Shown here one piece after another: positions 54,201-63,206 of a stretch of 64,000 nt of DNA; position 1 is the stretch's first letter; each line of letters begins with the position of its first letter. The notes under the pieces were generated by a model, which was not told the origin of the DNA, searched no databases, and was given only the letters and a program-made list of their open reading frames with translations. The stretch comes from Eublepharis macularius (Eukaryota > Chordata > Lepidosauria > Squamata > Eublepharidae), in assembly GCF_028583425.1 (NCBI RefSeq), contig NC_072798.1, positions 15,254,501-15,318,500 of the forward strand, in the 5' to 3' direction. The position numbers and the translations under genes were made by a program.

Positions 54201-56771
54201 TGCTCTGGTTCTGCAGTGGGCAATGAAAAAAAGACATTCAGACAATGTAGAAACTGACACCTTGTTTCTTTTCCTCAGATTCGTTGATGATAAATTCTAA
54301 GGATATCCGTTGGGTTGGAGCCTGGTGGCTTGGAATATTGATATGTGGAGCTGCCAGCTTTTTGGCCTCTTTGCCTTTCTGGTTCCTGCCTCGCTCTTTG
54401 CCAAAAGAAGGAGGAGAAAGAAACATTCAGGCGATGCCGAGTGACATCTATGCGATCACCCAAGATAACCACGTTAAAACAGAGGGACGAACGCAACCAC
54501 CACTGAAAGTTTTGTCAGCAGTAAAAGGTGGACTAAAGAAGCCTTGAGCTTCTGGCTCTCTTTTTCTGGTTCTTTGTGAGCTTTGGAGATTTCAGCCCGA
54601 TGAAACGAATTTCGCACTGTTAAGAAGTTGGCTGAAATTCAACATCAGCATTTTCCTTTTGAATTACAAATTTCATATTTGATTAAAGGATACTAAAAAA
54701 AAAAAAGGAAACTTGGGGTGCAGTCCCACAAAAGTGAGGTATTTCCCCCCAATGATTTAAATACCTGCTTAAACCTTTGGAACAATTTGGACTTTAAAAG
54801 GCTTAATTTGGGCTTGATCCAGAGCCGTATTATTCATAAGGCTGATTAGGCTGAAGCCTAGGGGCTCCGTAGGGACTAGGGGCCCGTCAATTATTTTTTT
54901 TTGCTGAAGCACACCCCCACATAAATTACAGTTAATTGATTCTCTTATATAACCTCTGTTAATAAGATAATTAACTGCTTCCTTATTGAAGTGAAAAAAA
55001 TCATCAGTGGTTTGGCTGTGAATCAGCACTCTAGTGGGTTGAATCCCACTACTGCCTTGAGCTCAGTAGGTGGCCTTGGGTAAGGCACTCCTCTCAGCCC
55101 CAGCTCCCCAGCTGTATTGTGAGGATAATAATAACACTAACTTGTTCAGCACTCTGGGTGAGGCAGTAATCTGTCTAGAAGAGTGGTGTATAAGCACAGG
55201 TATTATTGCTGCTGCTGTTGTTATTAAAACAATTATCCATAAATTATATATATATATATATTTAATAAATAATAAACAAATTATTCACTCCAAAATACTA
55301 CAGTATTGAACAATTATACCCCCAAAATGTGCTTTCCTGGCGAGTTCTACTCATGCAATAAAAATATTTTTAAAATTGTGAATTTTTCAGGAGACCCTCA
55401 AAATGGATATAGGGCTATGTACTGCGGTCTAGTACCTACCGTACCAGGGTCAGGCTGTCAGCTGTAGTGGGGTGAAAGATTGAAGTGCCAGAGGGGGCTT
55501 GAAATACCTGAAACCCTAGGGACCCAGCCATGGGTTAATACAGTCCTGGCTCGATTGTGTCCTTAAATCTTTGAACACGTTGATGAAGTTGCACTCAAGA
55601 AAGTAGAAAATTGTTCATTTGAAAACTTTTATATCTTTGGGTTCTGCCCCACCCCCACCAAATTACGTGTTACATTTTCCTCGAGGATGGCCTAGATTTC
55701 CCAGGCATACGTGGGCCCAATTTGGGTTAGGAGCATTGCACCTGGAGAAAGGAGGCTTAGACCGTCCTCCTACCTCATTTTGTCAATTTAAAATGGCCCT
55801 GAGTGGTGCTTTTTGCCATGTTGAGGAAACAAGAGATGTAGCTCATCATCTCAGTGGGGACAAGTAGTACACCCCAGGGTAGAGTTGCCAGGCCCAAGCT
55901 GGGAAATTCCAGGAGATTCAGGGAGTGGAGCTTGGAGAGGGCGGGGTTTATGGAGGGGAGGGACCTCGGTGGGGTATAATGCCACAGAGTCCAAAGCAGC
56001 CATTTTCTCCAGGAGAATTGCTCTCTGTGGACTGGAGATCAGTTGGAATTCCAGATCTCTGGGCCCCACCAGGAGGCTGGTAATCCTAGGGCTTAGGGCC
56101 ATCTGGCCTAGGGCCACATTCCTGCTCTAAATCAGGCTCATGTGTACCAGGGAAGTGTAGAAATTCAAAAACGTTCTTTTCCATCCAACCTGGGGACATA
56201 ATATGTTGTTAGGCCTAAATGTCTAATTACACTCCCACAATTAGGAATGGGTAGGGCTTTTTTTCTGGGAAAAGAGGTGGCGGAACTCAGTGGGTTGCCC
56301 TCGGAGAAAATGGTCACATGGCTGGTGGCCCTGCCCCCTGATCTCTGGACAGAGGGGAGTTTAGATTGCCCTCCGCGCCGCTGAGCGGTGCGGAGGGCAA
56401 TCTAAACTTCCCTCTGTCCAGAGATCAGGGGGCGGGGCCACCAGCCATGTGACCATTTTCAAGAGGTTCCAGAACCCCGTTCCCCCGTGTTCCCCCTGAA
56501 AAAAAGCCCTGGGAATGGGAAAGAAACCTTACAATTTAAATAATATAAATTAGCATCAGCTCTAGGGAAAACAGACATTGAGAAGATGTAAATCTTTTCT
56601 TTCTAGATTTCTTCCTCACTGTGAAGAAACTCCTTGGAAATGTTGTCTTCATGGTCTTTTTGCTTCTCAACGTCCTACAATACAATGTTATTGTTGGCTC
56701 AACTAGTTATGAACCGAAGTATATGGAGCAGCAATTTAACATATCTGTTTCAAATGCCATCTTTTTTATTG
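41505..56771 (+). CDS. SLCO1A2: SLCO1A2-like organic anion transporter, locus B, coding exons 2-9
   Basis: Eight exons (41505-41621, 43050-43191, 43282-43414, 46943-47055, 48186-48332, 50318-50416, 54279-54527, 56607-56771) join without a frame break and give the N-terminal half (about 387 codons) of an OATP. It runs from a short cytoplasmic N-terminus through TM1-TM6 and the large intracellular loop into the TM7-TM8 region. Diagnostic pieces are [29 protein letters not shown] and [13 protein letters not shown]; the last is the OATP signature, with Ile where Phe/Leu is usual. Lengths match mammalian SLCO1 exons in most cases. Exons 10 onward must lie beyond 64 kb, after an intronic L1. It starts 34 kb downstream of locus A in the same orientation, so the two are tandem paralogs. 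No internal stop is seen. Symbol assignment between SLCO1A-type paralogs is uncertain. Confidence 0.9.
41944..42145 (+). repeat. 5S rRNA-derived SINE
   Basis: CAGGTCTCAGAAGCTAAGCA and CCTTGGTTAGTAATTGGATG retain 5S boxes. The end GCTTTGACTTGATGGCA matches the other copies. Confidence 0.8.
42544..42631. repeat. About 85-bp palindromic repeat, complete
   Basis: CAGTGCGATACTAAGCAGAG to CTTTAGGATTGCACTG with the core CAATGAAATCAATGGG. This copy shows both ends clearly. Confidence 0.8.
43050..43191 (+). CDS. SLCO1A2: Locus B exon 3 (142 nt), TM1 and first loop
   Basis: Acceptor TCTCCATAG ends at 43049; donor GTATGC begins at 43192. Phase 0 in, phase 1 out. Reads [20 protein letters not shown] (TM1), [16 protein letters not shown] and DGSFEIG, very close to SLCO1A2. 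The length equals the mammalian exon. Confidence 0.95.
43282..43414 (+). CDS. SLCO1A2: Locus B exon 4 (133 nt), TM2-TM3
   Basis: Acceptor AATGCAG ends at 43281; donor GTAAGT begins at 43415. Phase 1 in, phase 2 out. Reads [20 protein letters not shown] and ends APHFIMGR. The intron separating it from exon 3 is only 90 bp, which is unusually short for this locus. Confidence 0.95.
43709..44102 (-). mobile_element. hAT-like MITE (394 bp), perfect 8-bp TSD
   Basis: Ends CAGGGGTCATTTCGTAG / CCTCGAAATGAGCCCTG. GCCTTAGG is duplicated exactly at 43701-43708 and 44103-44110. It is the reverse-orientation copy of 23765-24188 and lies in the intron after exon 4 of locus B. Confidence 0.9.
44150..45060 (+). 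mobile_element. L2 LINE 3' end with a 560-bp GC-rich insertion
   Basis: L2 coding remnant (TCCTGGCTCCCACCTGGTGG, AAGACAGGGATGTTTTGCC), 3' UTR to about 44424, and 3' tail CACCCTGAGCCCACTCGCGG at 44990-45060. Between lies a GC-rich block starting CTAGAAACAAAGCCC (44424-44984), flanked by ATGTTGTTA/ATGTTATA. It holds direct repeats of GGGCTGGCAGG and GCTCGCAGGGT; its class is unknown. Confidence 0.65.
45225..45264. repeat. (GA)n microsatellite
   Basis: Twenty GA units. Confidence 0.97.
45717..45972 (+). repeat. tRNA-derived SINE, complete
   Basis: GAGAGCCAGTTTGGTGTAGTG head to AAGTTGTCCTGAAGGGTGG and an (ATT)n tail. Confidence 0.88.
46285..46700 (+). repeat. Second-family tRNA SINE interrupted by a MITE
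   Basis: GAGAGGGGCTGTGGCTCA (46286-46303) continues after the insertion with GTGGCAGAGCATCTGC, GGTTCAATCCCCGGC (B box), CATCTCCAGTTAAAAGGG and TATAAGGCAGCTTCATG. Confidence 0.88.
46304..46505. mobile_element. Foldback MITE, 202-bp subfamily, clean nested insertion
   Basis: TIRs GAGCCAAGCTACAAGTGAC / CCACTTGTAGTTTGGCTC. TCA duplicated at 46301-46303 and 46506-46508. The host SINE without the insert would read GGCTGTGGCTCAGTGGCAG, its normal A-box region, so borders and TSD are unambiguous. The insert lies 440 bp upstream of predicted exon 5. Confidence 0.92.
46943..47055 (+). CDS. SLCO1A2: Locus B exon 5 (113 nt), divergent extracellular loop
   Basis: Predicted from splice phase and position. 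The acceptor ends AATTACAAAAG (46942) after a T-rich tract and the donor is GTGAGC at 47056. It joins exons 4 and 6 in frame. The peptide has two N-glycosylation sequons (NSS near the start, NAT near the end), a single Cys, and is Ser/Thr rich. That fits the fast-evolving TM3-TM4 extracellular loop carried by exon 5 in mammalian SLCO1 genes (122 nt there, 113 nt here, same phase). Sequence identity is weak, so the exact acceptor is the least certain border of the model. Confidence 0.7.
47056..47649. other. Intron; GC-rich GGGCAAATCC tandem cluster
   Basis: 47225-47285 forms an inverted repeat (GCTCCCGTGCTCTGATTTGG against CCAAATTGGAGCACAGGG). 47370-47470 repeats GGGCAAATCCC(T/C)GGG(A/G) and GTTTGCCCCCCAC. 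Open frames across it are repeat artefacts. Confidence 0.5.
47650..47841 (-). repeat. tRNA-derived SINE (- strand)
   Basis: TTTATTCATTTAGATATTTATATG tail region (abbreviated), CCTAATGGGAACCC, CAGGCCCAAGGTCA, head ending CTGACACTCAAACC. Confidence 0.75.
48186..48332 (+). CDS. SLCO1A2: Locus B exon 6 (147 nt), TM4 and SYIDDF block
   Basis: Acceptor TGCCCACAG; donor GTAAAA at 48333. Phase 1 at both ends. Reads [20 protein letters not shown] and [11 protein letters not shown], strongly conserved in all SLCO1 members. The length equals the mammalian exon. Confidence 0.95.
   Translation, partial: GVENTELPTSGCLFSSGTFYAELAKLLLCLWASHTLTIFPEKKTQPFI
48333..50317. other. Locus B intron 6
   Basis: Contains a GTGTGCACGTG-type alternating purine-pyrimidine stretch at 48488-48542, and GGGTTGCCAGCC / GGCAACCCATGG from a collapsed MITE near 49720-49750. 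Nothing else recognised. Confidence 0.4.
50318..50416 (+). CDS. SLCO1A2: Locus B exon 7 (99 nt), TM5
   Basis: Acceptor TTTTCCAG ends at 50317; donor GTAAGG at 50417. Phase 1 at both ends. Reads [20 protein letters not shown] followed by DIGKVDA; SLCO1A2 has a matching ASFCANVYVDTGFV segment. The length equals the mammalian exon. Confidence 0.95.
51114..51222 (+). pseudogene. 5S rRNA pseudogene
   Basis: It begins GCCTACGGCCATACCACCC and follows vertebrate 5S rRNA almost base for base. The whole pol III internal promoter is present: box A AGCTAAGCAGGGTCGG, intermediate element, and box C TGGATGGGAGA. Near the 3' end the nine bases normally between CCTGGG and TGCTG are missing, so helix IV/V cannot form properly. 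CpG-type changes (AACACACCC for AACGCGCCC) indicate age. The downstream T-run terminator is absent; the sequence runs directly into an LTR-like block. Not a functional 5S gene. Confidence 0.85.
51216..51567 (-). repeat. LTR-like block abutting the 5S pseudogene
   Basis: On the - strand it starts TGTCATATTC and ends in CA (TATACCTACA), with AATAAA about 15 bp before its end. GGTGC (51211-51215) and GGTGA (51568-51572) could be a target duplication. It may alternatively be the body of a 5S-headed chimeric retrogene. Confidence 0.4.
52805..52986. mobile_element. Foldback MITE (182 bp) with GGCCGTTTCCACACGG ends and TCTCGCGAGA core
   Basis: Ends GGCCGTTTCCACACGGCTT / CCACGTGGAAACAGCC, arms TTATTCTGCAAAA(C/T)AGC. 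The centre is CpG-rich with TCTCGCGAGA (52860-52869) and ATCGCGCGAGAAGA. Flanks CAT/CAG may be a 3-bp duplication inside CR1. Confidence 0.75.
53040..53273. mobile_element. Foldback MITE, 234-bp subfamily, nested in CR1
   Basis: TIRs GAGCAGAACCACAAGTGAC / GTCACTTGTGGTTCTGCTC, diverged from GAGCCAAGCTACAAGTGAC but perfectly paired with each other. TCA at 53037-53039 and 53274-53276. CR1 without it reads GTCCCTCAGTCTTTCC, as expected. Confidence 0.88.
53577..53735 (+). repeat. Second-family tRNA SINE, truncated
   Basis: GGGGTGTGGCTCAGTGTCAG, GGTTCAATCTCTAAG, then sequence losing similarity, ending near GGACCAATGGTTTGGCTC. Confidence 0.65.
53989..54146. mobile_element. Second GGCYGTTTCCACACGG foldback MITE (158 bp)
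   Basis: GGCTGTTCCCACACGGCTTAC / GTAAGCCGTGTGGAAACAG with the core ATCGCGCGAGAAGAC. It interrupts an 85-bp palindromic repeat (53915-53985 and TTTAGGATT after 54150). It ends 132 bp before exon 8. Confidence 0.75.
54279..54527 (+). CDS. SLCO1A2: Locus B exon 8 (249 nt), OATP signature, TM6 and large cytoplasmic loop
   Basis: Acceptor TTTTCCTCAG; donor GTGGAC at 54528, phase 1 at both ends. It begins with [13 protein letters not shown], which fits the OATP signature D-X-RW-(I/V)-GAWW-X-G-(F/L)-L except for Ile in the last variable position. TM6 ([19 protein letters not shown]) and LPKEGG follow, as in SLCO1A2, then a charged unconserved loop. The donor is a moderate match; without splicing the frame meets a stop at 54545-54547. 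A MITE ends 132 bp upstream of the acceptor. Confidence 0.93.
55001..55230 (+). repeat. SINE, GGCTGTGAATCAGCA subfamily
   Basis: TTTGGCTGTGAATCAGCACTC, GGGTTGAATCCCAC, GTGGCCTTGGGTAAGGCAC, GAGGATAATAATAACAC. Confidence 0.75.
55883..56095. mobile_element. GGGTTGCCA hAT-like MITE copy
   Basis: GAGTTGCCAGGCCCAAGC left, CAGGAGGCTGGTAATCC right, interior GGTATAATGCCACAGAGTCC. The intron 8 segment 54528-55000 before the SINE shows nothing recognisable. Confidence 0.65.
56252..56511. mobile_element. hAT-like foldback MITE (260 bp), perfect 8-bp TSD
   Basis: Ends TAGGGCTTTTTTTCTGGG / AAAAAAAGCCCTG. GGAATGGG duplicated at 56244-56251 and 56512-56519. Internal arms meet at GCCCTCCGCGCCGCTGAGCG. Same family as 16009-16235; it ends 95 bp before exon 9. 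Confidence 0.9.
56607..56771 (+). CDS. SLCO1A2: Locus B exon 9 (165 nt), TM7 region
   Basis: Acceptor CTTTCTAG; donor GTATGT at 56772. Phase 1 at both ends, length equal to the mammalian exon. Reads [20 protein letters not shown], then [20 protein letters not shown] and [19 protein letters not shown]1A2 has the same DF..K..L/YLEQQ/SDAIF pattern. This is the last exon of locus B before the window ends. A hAT-like MITE ends 95 bp upstream. Confidence 0.95.
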
Positions 56772-57332
56772 GTATGTAAACCTCTTTGTTCTTGTTGCTT
56801 TTATTTTCCTGGGGAATTGACTTTGAGGGTGGGGTGGGAGCCCCTGTTTAGAAATCAAATGATGGTCCCATGGATTGTATATCATGGATGTATTTTTTGA
56901 TTTTTAAAAAAAATTTCAGACGTATGTAAGCTTCAGCAAGGGTTAGGGTTAAGCATGAGCCAGGAAACCGTACCCTCGGACAGGAGTCCCCAACATGGTG
57001 CCCATGGTTGCCATGGCACCCACTGACACCTTTGCTGGCACCTGCAAAGTGTTTTTAGAAAGTGGGCAGGGTTTCTGATTATCCCTTGGAGACCTGATTG
57101 GCTGTGCAGATTTTTTTTTAAAGTTACCTCAGCAGAGCTGTCACAACTGTACAAGAATCTTCACTGCATGACTGAAGAGAAGCTGAATTCATGCAAGAAA
57201 TTATTTTTAAACAATATGCTCATTTTGAAAGGCATCTTATTCAACAGAGCTTCTGACTGAAATGCTGAAGAGTGATGGTTAGAGCTATTAGAATGCCTAC
57301 AAGCCCCAATAGTTTGTGTTTGTCTCTGCATT

Positions 57333-57455
57333 TGGTTGTTGTGGATTTTCCGGGCTGTATTGCCGTGGTCTTGGCCAAGAGCACGGCAATACAGCCCGGA
57401 AAATCCACAACAACCATTGTTCTCCGCCCGTGAAAGCCTTCGACAATATATCGTC
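57333..57455. mobile_element. Small foldback with single-copy tail
   Basis: Arms of about 40 bp (57333-57374, 57376-57416) of GGTTGTTGTGG..CCGTGGTCTTGG type, then GTTCTCCGCCCGTGAAAGCC and CGACAATATATC. GTCTCTGC occurs just before (57321-57328) and just after (57454-57461) the unit, a likely target duplication. Same family as 9808-10100. Confidence 0.8.
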
Positions 57456-57871
57456 TCTGCCTTTTGTTGTAGCCATTTTATGGATGGCTCAGCCTCTTGT
57501 GGCAGCCATTTTGTGGCTGTGCCCACCAACTTGTGGCAAAATCTCAAAAGTGCCAGCAGGCTTAAAATGGTTGGGGACCCCTGCCCTAGTACTTAAAAGT
57601 GATACATAGGATGATCAAGGTAGCCAAATGGAGCCCAGGAGTCCTGTTTGGTTATCTATGGCTCATTGGATGATCTTTTTAAAATGCCTGTCTAGGTTTT
57701 TGCAAAAAATGGGGAGGAGCACTCTAGTATGTCTGGCAGACTACAATACACAGTTTAAGTTTGATTCAGTGAGTCAAAAGGTGCAGGGGCTTTCCCCATG
57801 TGTATTGGCTGGGCTGGGGCTGCATTGGAGTTGCTAGCCTCCGGGTAAGGTCTGAGTTTTCCCAGAATTAA

Positions 57872-58072
57872 AACTAGGGCTGCCAGCTCTGGAAATTTGT
57901 GGGTGGAGCCTGGGGAGGGCAGTTTGGAGAGGAGAAGGAGTTCGGATGGGATGTGAGAGCCCACCATCTGAAACGGTCATTTGCTCCATGGGAGCGGATC
58001 TCTGTAGTCAGGAGCTCACTTGTAATTCCAGAAGAATTCCAGGCTCCACCTGCAGGTTAGCAATCCTAAAAT
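57872..58072. mobile_element. GGGTTGCCA hAT-like MITE copy
   Basis: GGGCTGCCAGCTCTGG left, GCAGGTTAGCAATCC right; flanks TAAAACTA and TAAAATAT match at 6 of 8 positions. Confidence 0.65.
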
Positions 58073-58684
58073 ATGCTCAGAGACTTCATTCATAACACTT
58101 TGTTGTATACGTTCTGATGGAAAGACACAGGGTTGGATGTTACAAACTGCCAGCCGGAGATCCTTGTAATGGTGGGACTTTCCTTGCTGTTCCCCCAACA
58201 CTAGTTACTATGGTTGCCAGGTGTCTGGTTTTCCACCAGATAGTCTGGTTTTTTCCGTGTAAAGAATTTTTATTAGGTGAGATTATTAATATACAACTTT
58301 CAAATAACATTATCTTTCCCCCCCACCCTTTCCCTCCCCCCCTTTTTCCAGGACTTCCAACAGCTTTCCAACCCTATATCCTAATCTATTCCCAATCTGT
58401 CCCCTTTTTCTATGACTCCTTATCTCATGTTTACTTACTCTTTTATTCAACTAAGCCCTATCTATTAACTTCAGAATTATTTTTATAAACTTGAAATCTA
58501 TTGTCTATTACTTTATATTAGCTCCACATATATTTAAATTTAAGCGAACAGTCGGATAAAATATCTACTTTAATAATTCTAACAATATCTATTAACTCTA
58601 AATCCACTTACATTTGGGCTAACAATTAGCTAATACTTCACTTCATATGGTAAAGACTCTATCTCTTCTAATAGAAAAGCCATT

Positions 58685-61600
58685 CTAATAATTTTCAAAT
58701 TGCCATAGTTCCCCCTTCACATCCCACTTCTTTTCTAAATATGTTTTCAATCTTCCCCAGTCCGTAAAAAATTCCGCTGGATTCTGATCTCTCAGCTTCC
58801 TTGTCATTTTGTCCATTTCCGCCATGTACGGCAATTTATGCATCCAATCTTCAATAGTTGGTATTTCTTGCACTTTCCATTTTTGCGCATATAAAAGTCT
58901 TGCTGCCGTCGTCATATAAAATAGTATTGTTCGGTATTGAGTAGGAACATCTTCCATACTTAAGTTAAATAGCGATAGTTCTGGGTTCTTCTTTATTTGA
59001 ATCTGCAATATCTCATTTATTACTTCTATAATATCTCCCCAGAACTGTCTGGCTATTTCACATGTCCACCACATATGATACAATGATCCTTCATGCTTTT
59101 TACATTTCCAGCATTTATCTGACATATTAGCATTTCCAAGCGCAATCTTCTTTGGCGTTAAATACCATCTATAGATCATTTTATAAACATTCTTTTTAAT
59201 ACTGGTACAAGTTGAAATCTTCAGTGTAGTTTTCCATAAATGTTCCCATGATTCCATTGTTATTTCTTTATGGCAATTAATTGCCCACTTCACCATCTGT
59301 ACTTTGACCGTCTCATCCTCTGTATACCACTTCAAAAGTATTTTATAAATGTTAGATATCTTCTTTTTGCTTTCTTGTAGTATAATCTCTTCCAATTCTG
59401 AGTTTTCCCATTTAATTCCTTCTTTTGAACAATCCAAATTATAAAGATCTCTGGTCTGTCTATATTGGAACCATCCATAACAAGAAGATAACTCTTCCTC
59501 CGATTTAATTCTTATCATTTTTTGTTCCATAATCAATATCTCTTTGTATGGTAAACATTGTTCTTCGTTGTAGATAGCTCTCGGATCAATCACTTCAAAC
59601 AGTACCACCCAGGAGGGGATGCCTTCACCCAGATATTTTTTATATTTTTTCCAGATCTTGAAGAGGCTCCTTCTGATATAGTGATGCAAAAACATAGAAT
59701 CAGCTTTTATTTTATCCTGCCATAAGTAGGCATGCCATCCAAACAACTTCTTATAACCTTCCAATGTTAAGAGCTTGCGATCTTTCAGTGACATCCACTC
59801 TTTTAACCAAACTAGACATATTGCTTCATGGTATAATCTAATATTCGGCAACTGCAGTCCACCTCTTTCTTTAGCGTCACACAAAACTTTCATTTTTACT
59901 CGTGGTTTCTTGCCTGCCCACACAAAGTCAGAGATCTTCCTCTGCCATTTTTCAAATTGTTTAGTGTCTCTAATGATTGGAATTGTTTGTAATAAAAACA
60001 TGATCCATGGTAACAAATTCATCTTAACTGCCGCTATTGTTCCCAGCCATGACAGATTTAATTTATTCCATTTAATCATATCTCTATCAATCTGTTGCCA
60101 TAGCTTTTCGTAATTATTCTTAAATAAATCAATATTCTTTGCAGTTAGCTCAATTCCAAGATATTTAACTTTATGTATTACTTCACAATCGGTAATTTCC
60201 ATTAATTCTTGCTGCTTTTGTTTAGTCATATTCTTACATAGTATCTTTGATTTCTTCTTATTAACATAAAATCCAGCCAGATCTCCGAACTCTTTTATCT
60301 TAACAAGCAACTTTGGCATATTTTGTATTGGATCTTCCACTATGACCATCACATCATCTCCAAAAACTCTAACCTTGTAGGTAAATTCTTTGATCTTTAT
60401 GCCTCTTATGGCCTCATCTTCTTGTATTTGAATCAGTAACAATTCCAAAATCAAAATGAACAACAATGGAGATAATGGGCACCCCTGTCTTGTAACTTTT
60501 CTTATTTCCAATCTTTTTGTTAGCTCATCATTTACTACAATTGTCGCACATTGGTCTCTATATATTGCTTTTACTGCTTGAATAAAGTCTTTTCCCATTT
60601 GCAACCTTTCCATTGTGGCAAACATAAAATTTCAGTTCAAATTGTCAAAAGCTTTTTCTGCATCCACAAAGAAGAAACCAACTTCCCTTTCACAATGTTT
60701 ATCATAGTATTCTATAGCATTTACTACAGTTCTCAAATTGTCTCAGATTTGCCTGTTTGGAAGGAACCCTGCTTGCTCTTCTGTAATAATCTCAACTAGC
60801 CAGTCCTTTAATCTCTCCGCCAAGATTTTTGCAAAAATTTTGTAATCATTATTTAACAATGAAATAGGTCAATAATTCTTGACATTACTTAAATCTTGAT
60901 TTTATTTTGGAATCAATGATATATTGGCCTCATTCCAAGACTCTGGTATCTTTTGTCCTTTTAAAATTCCATTCATTACCTCTTTCAGAAAAGGTGCCAG
61001 TTCATTTTCCAATGATTTGTAGAATCTAGCCATAATTCCATCTGGACCTGGTGCCTTCCCTAACTTAGTCGACCGAATAGCCTCTTTTATTTCCATCTCC
61101 GTTATTTCTGCATTTAATTTTTCCTTCAATTTTTCTGATAATATTGGTAAGTTGATCTTATTCAGATATTGGTCAATAGTATCCAAATCCACTTCTTTTC
61201 TTTGATACAACTTTGCATAATACTTAAAAAAGGCTCTACTTATGGCCAGTTGGTCTATTAACGTCTTGCCGTCCTCTTGAATCTTAGTTATTACTTTTTT
61301 CTCCCTTTTCTTTTTCAATTGCCACGCTAAATATTTCCCAGGTTTATTCGCGCCTTCGAATGATTTTTGATTCAATTTTTTCAATTCCCACTCTAATTCT
61401 TTATTGTTCATTACTCTCAACTGTTCTTGCAGAATTTTTATTTCTTGATACAACCTCTTCTTCCCTGGTCTTTTCTTTAATTGTAACTCCTTGGCCTTTA
61501 TCTTTTCCATAATTTCTTGCTTTTTTTCTTCTTTTCTCCTCTTGTCTCTTGCATTTAAATCCATTAAAGTTCCTCTAATTACTGCTTTGTAGGTATCCCA

Positions 61601-62412
61601 TACTTTGTCAGTCGAAACAGTCGAGAGAATTTGGTCTCTCTTTGTAGTAGCATTATATTATCTTCTGATTGCAGCAGATCTTCATTTATCCTCCATCCTC
61701 ATCTTTTGATGCTTTTCCCAAATTTCCACATTACTGGGTTATGATCTGAGCCTACCTTAGGCATTACTTCCGCCTCTTTAGTCCATACCGCCAGATCTTT
61801 AGAGGCCCAGATCATATCAATTCTTGATAGTGTCGAGTGCCTCGCCGAGTAAAACGTGTATTGTTTTATTTTAAGGTTACTTCTTCTCCAAACATCCTCC
61901 AAATTTTCCTGATCTTTAATTCCAAAAAAGGATTTTGGCAAAAGTCCTCTTTTTTTATGAGCGCCTTTCGGTTTTTTATCATCATCCAAATTTGTTACTC
62001 CATTAAAATCACCTGCCAGAATTATTTGAGCATATGTCAGTTGGTTCTGTAGATCTTTTAAAAAGTTCTCTTTAGCACCATTCGGTGCATAAATCCCAAT
62101 CAAAAGTATTTTCTTTGTATTCCAAATTATTTCCACTGCTATATATCTAGCTTCCGGATCATTTAAAATCACTTTCGGTTGCAGCTCATCTTTAATATAT
62201 AAAACAACTCCTCTTTTTTTCTGCTTTGACGCCGCTGCAAATTCTTTCCCCAATTTAGCAAATTTTAAATATTTCACATCCTGTTTCCTAATATGTGTAT
62301 CCTGCAAACAAATTATATTACAATGTTGTTTAGATAGCCAGTGGAAAGTAGTTTTATGTTTCGAAGGTGAATTTAATCCGTTTACATTCCAAGATATAAT
62401 TTTGCACTCCAT
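58685..62412 (-). pseudogene. L1 ORF2 (endonuclease-reverse transcriptase), broken
   Basis: The endonuclease part (62412-61699) has SWNVNGLNSP, GDFNG, SRIDMIW and SDHNPV; the usual LQETH is LQDTH. A frame change follows. 61564-60902 carries the linker and the start of RT (GKAPGPDGIMARFY). 60625-58685 carries TRQGCPLSPLLF, then VFGDDVM where L1 normally has FADD, then the thumb and C-terminal Cys-rich region (CWKCKKHEGSLYHMWWTC). Three or four stop codons lie at 60902-60630. The enzyme cannot be made as one chain. ORF2 is about 3.7 kb, normal for the family. Confidence 0.92.
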
Positions 62413-62414
62413 AA

Positions 62415-63206
62415 TCAAATTTTAGATCTTTTGGGTAAGTCTTTTTCATAGTCCTTTATAAACATTTCCATCTCCTGTCCAGATCTGAGTATTCTTCTAG
62501 TCTCACGAAATTCAAAGCTCAATCCTTCTGGTATTTCCCATCTATATCTGATGTTCAATTCTTTCAGCATTTGTACTAGTTCTCTGTATTTCTTCCTCTC
62601 CAACAAAACCCCCCTAGGGAGTTCCTTCATTATTCTCACTCTTTTTCCATCAATTTCCAGAGGGTTTTGAAATTGCTTGCTCACAATCTCTTCTCTTGTT
62701 CTTTTCGTTGTAAATTGGACTATTATATCCCTTGGTAGATTTTTTTGTGCTGCATATTTTGAGTTGATTCTGTATGTCACATCCAGAAAGGCTGCCACTT
62801 CCTCCAGTTCCTTATTCAAAAATTCTGCTAGTACTTCTGAAATCTGCTTTTGGGTTGATTTCCCTTCCACTTCCGGGACTCCGCGAAATCTAAGTTGTTT
62901 TTCCATATGTTTACATTCCACCACGGCCATTCTCTCTTTCAAACCCTTGGTTTCTATCTTGTGTGATATAGCCAACTTATCAGTTTAATCTTCCACTATT
63001 TTAACTTTCTGCTGTGTCAATTGTAGTTCTTTCTTGACCTCATCAATATTTTTAACCAGCTCCACCATCTCTGATTTAAAAGTCTCTTTGAGCTCCTTAA
63101 TATCTTTCACAATCTCTTGCATCATATGTTTGATCTCCTTGTTTCCCTCTGCAACTTTTTTATCCAAACTGTCCAACGCCGTTTGCCATTCTTTCTTCGA
63201 CATCAT
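62415..63206 (-). pseudogene. L1 ORF1 with one in-frame nonsense codon
   Basis: ORF1p is the trimeric RNA-binding chaperone of L1. 63206-62988 encodes a Lys/Glu-rich coiled coil (EWQTALDSLDKKVAEGNKEI, then IKELKETFKSEMVEL). The stop TAA at 62985-62987 is followed in the same frame by an RRM-like region (QLRFRGVPEVEG) and the conserved C-terminal domain (LPRDIIVQFTTKRTREEI, PEGLSFEFRETR). The frame then ends at 62415, five bases from the ORF2 ATG. Confidence 0.88.

Noticed and set aside
56772-58249. Search for locus B exon 10
   Set aside because: No acceptor followed by the expected TM8 and Kazal-type loop sequence was found; the exon is presumed right of the L1.
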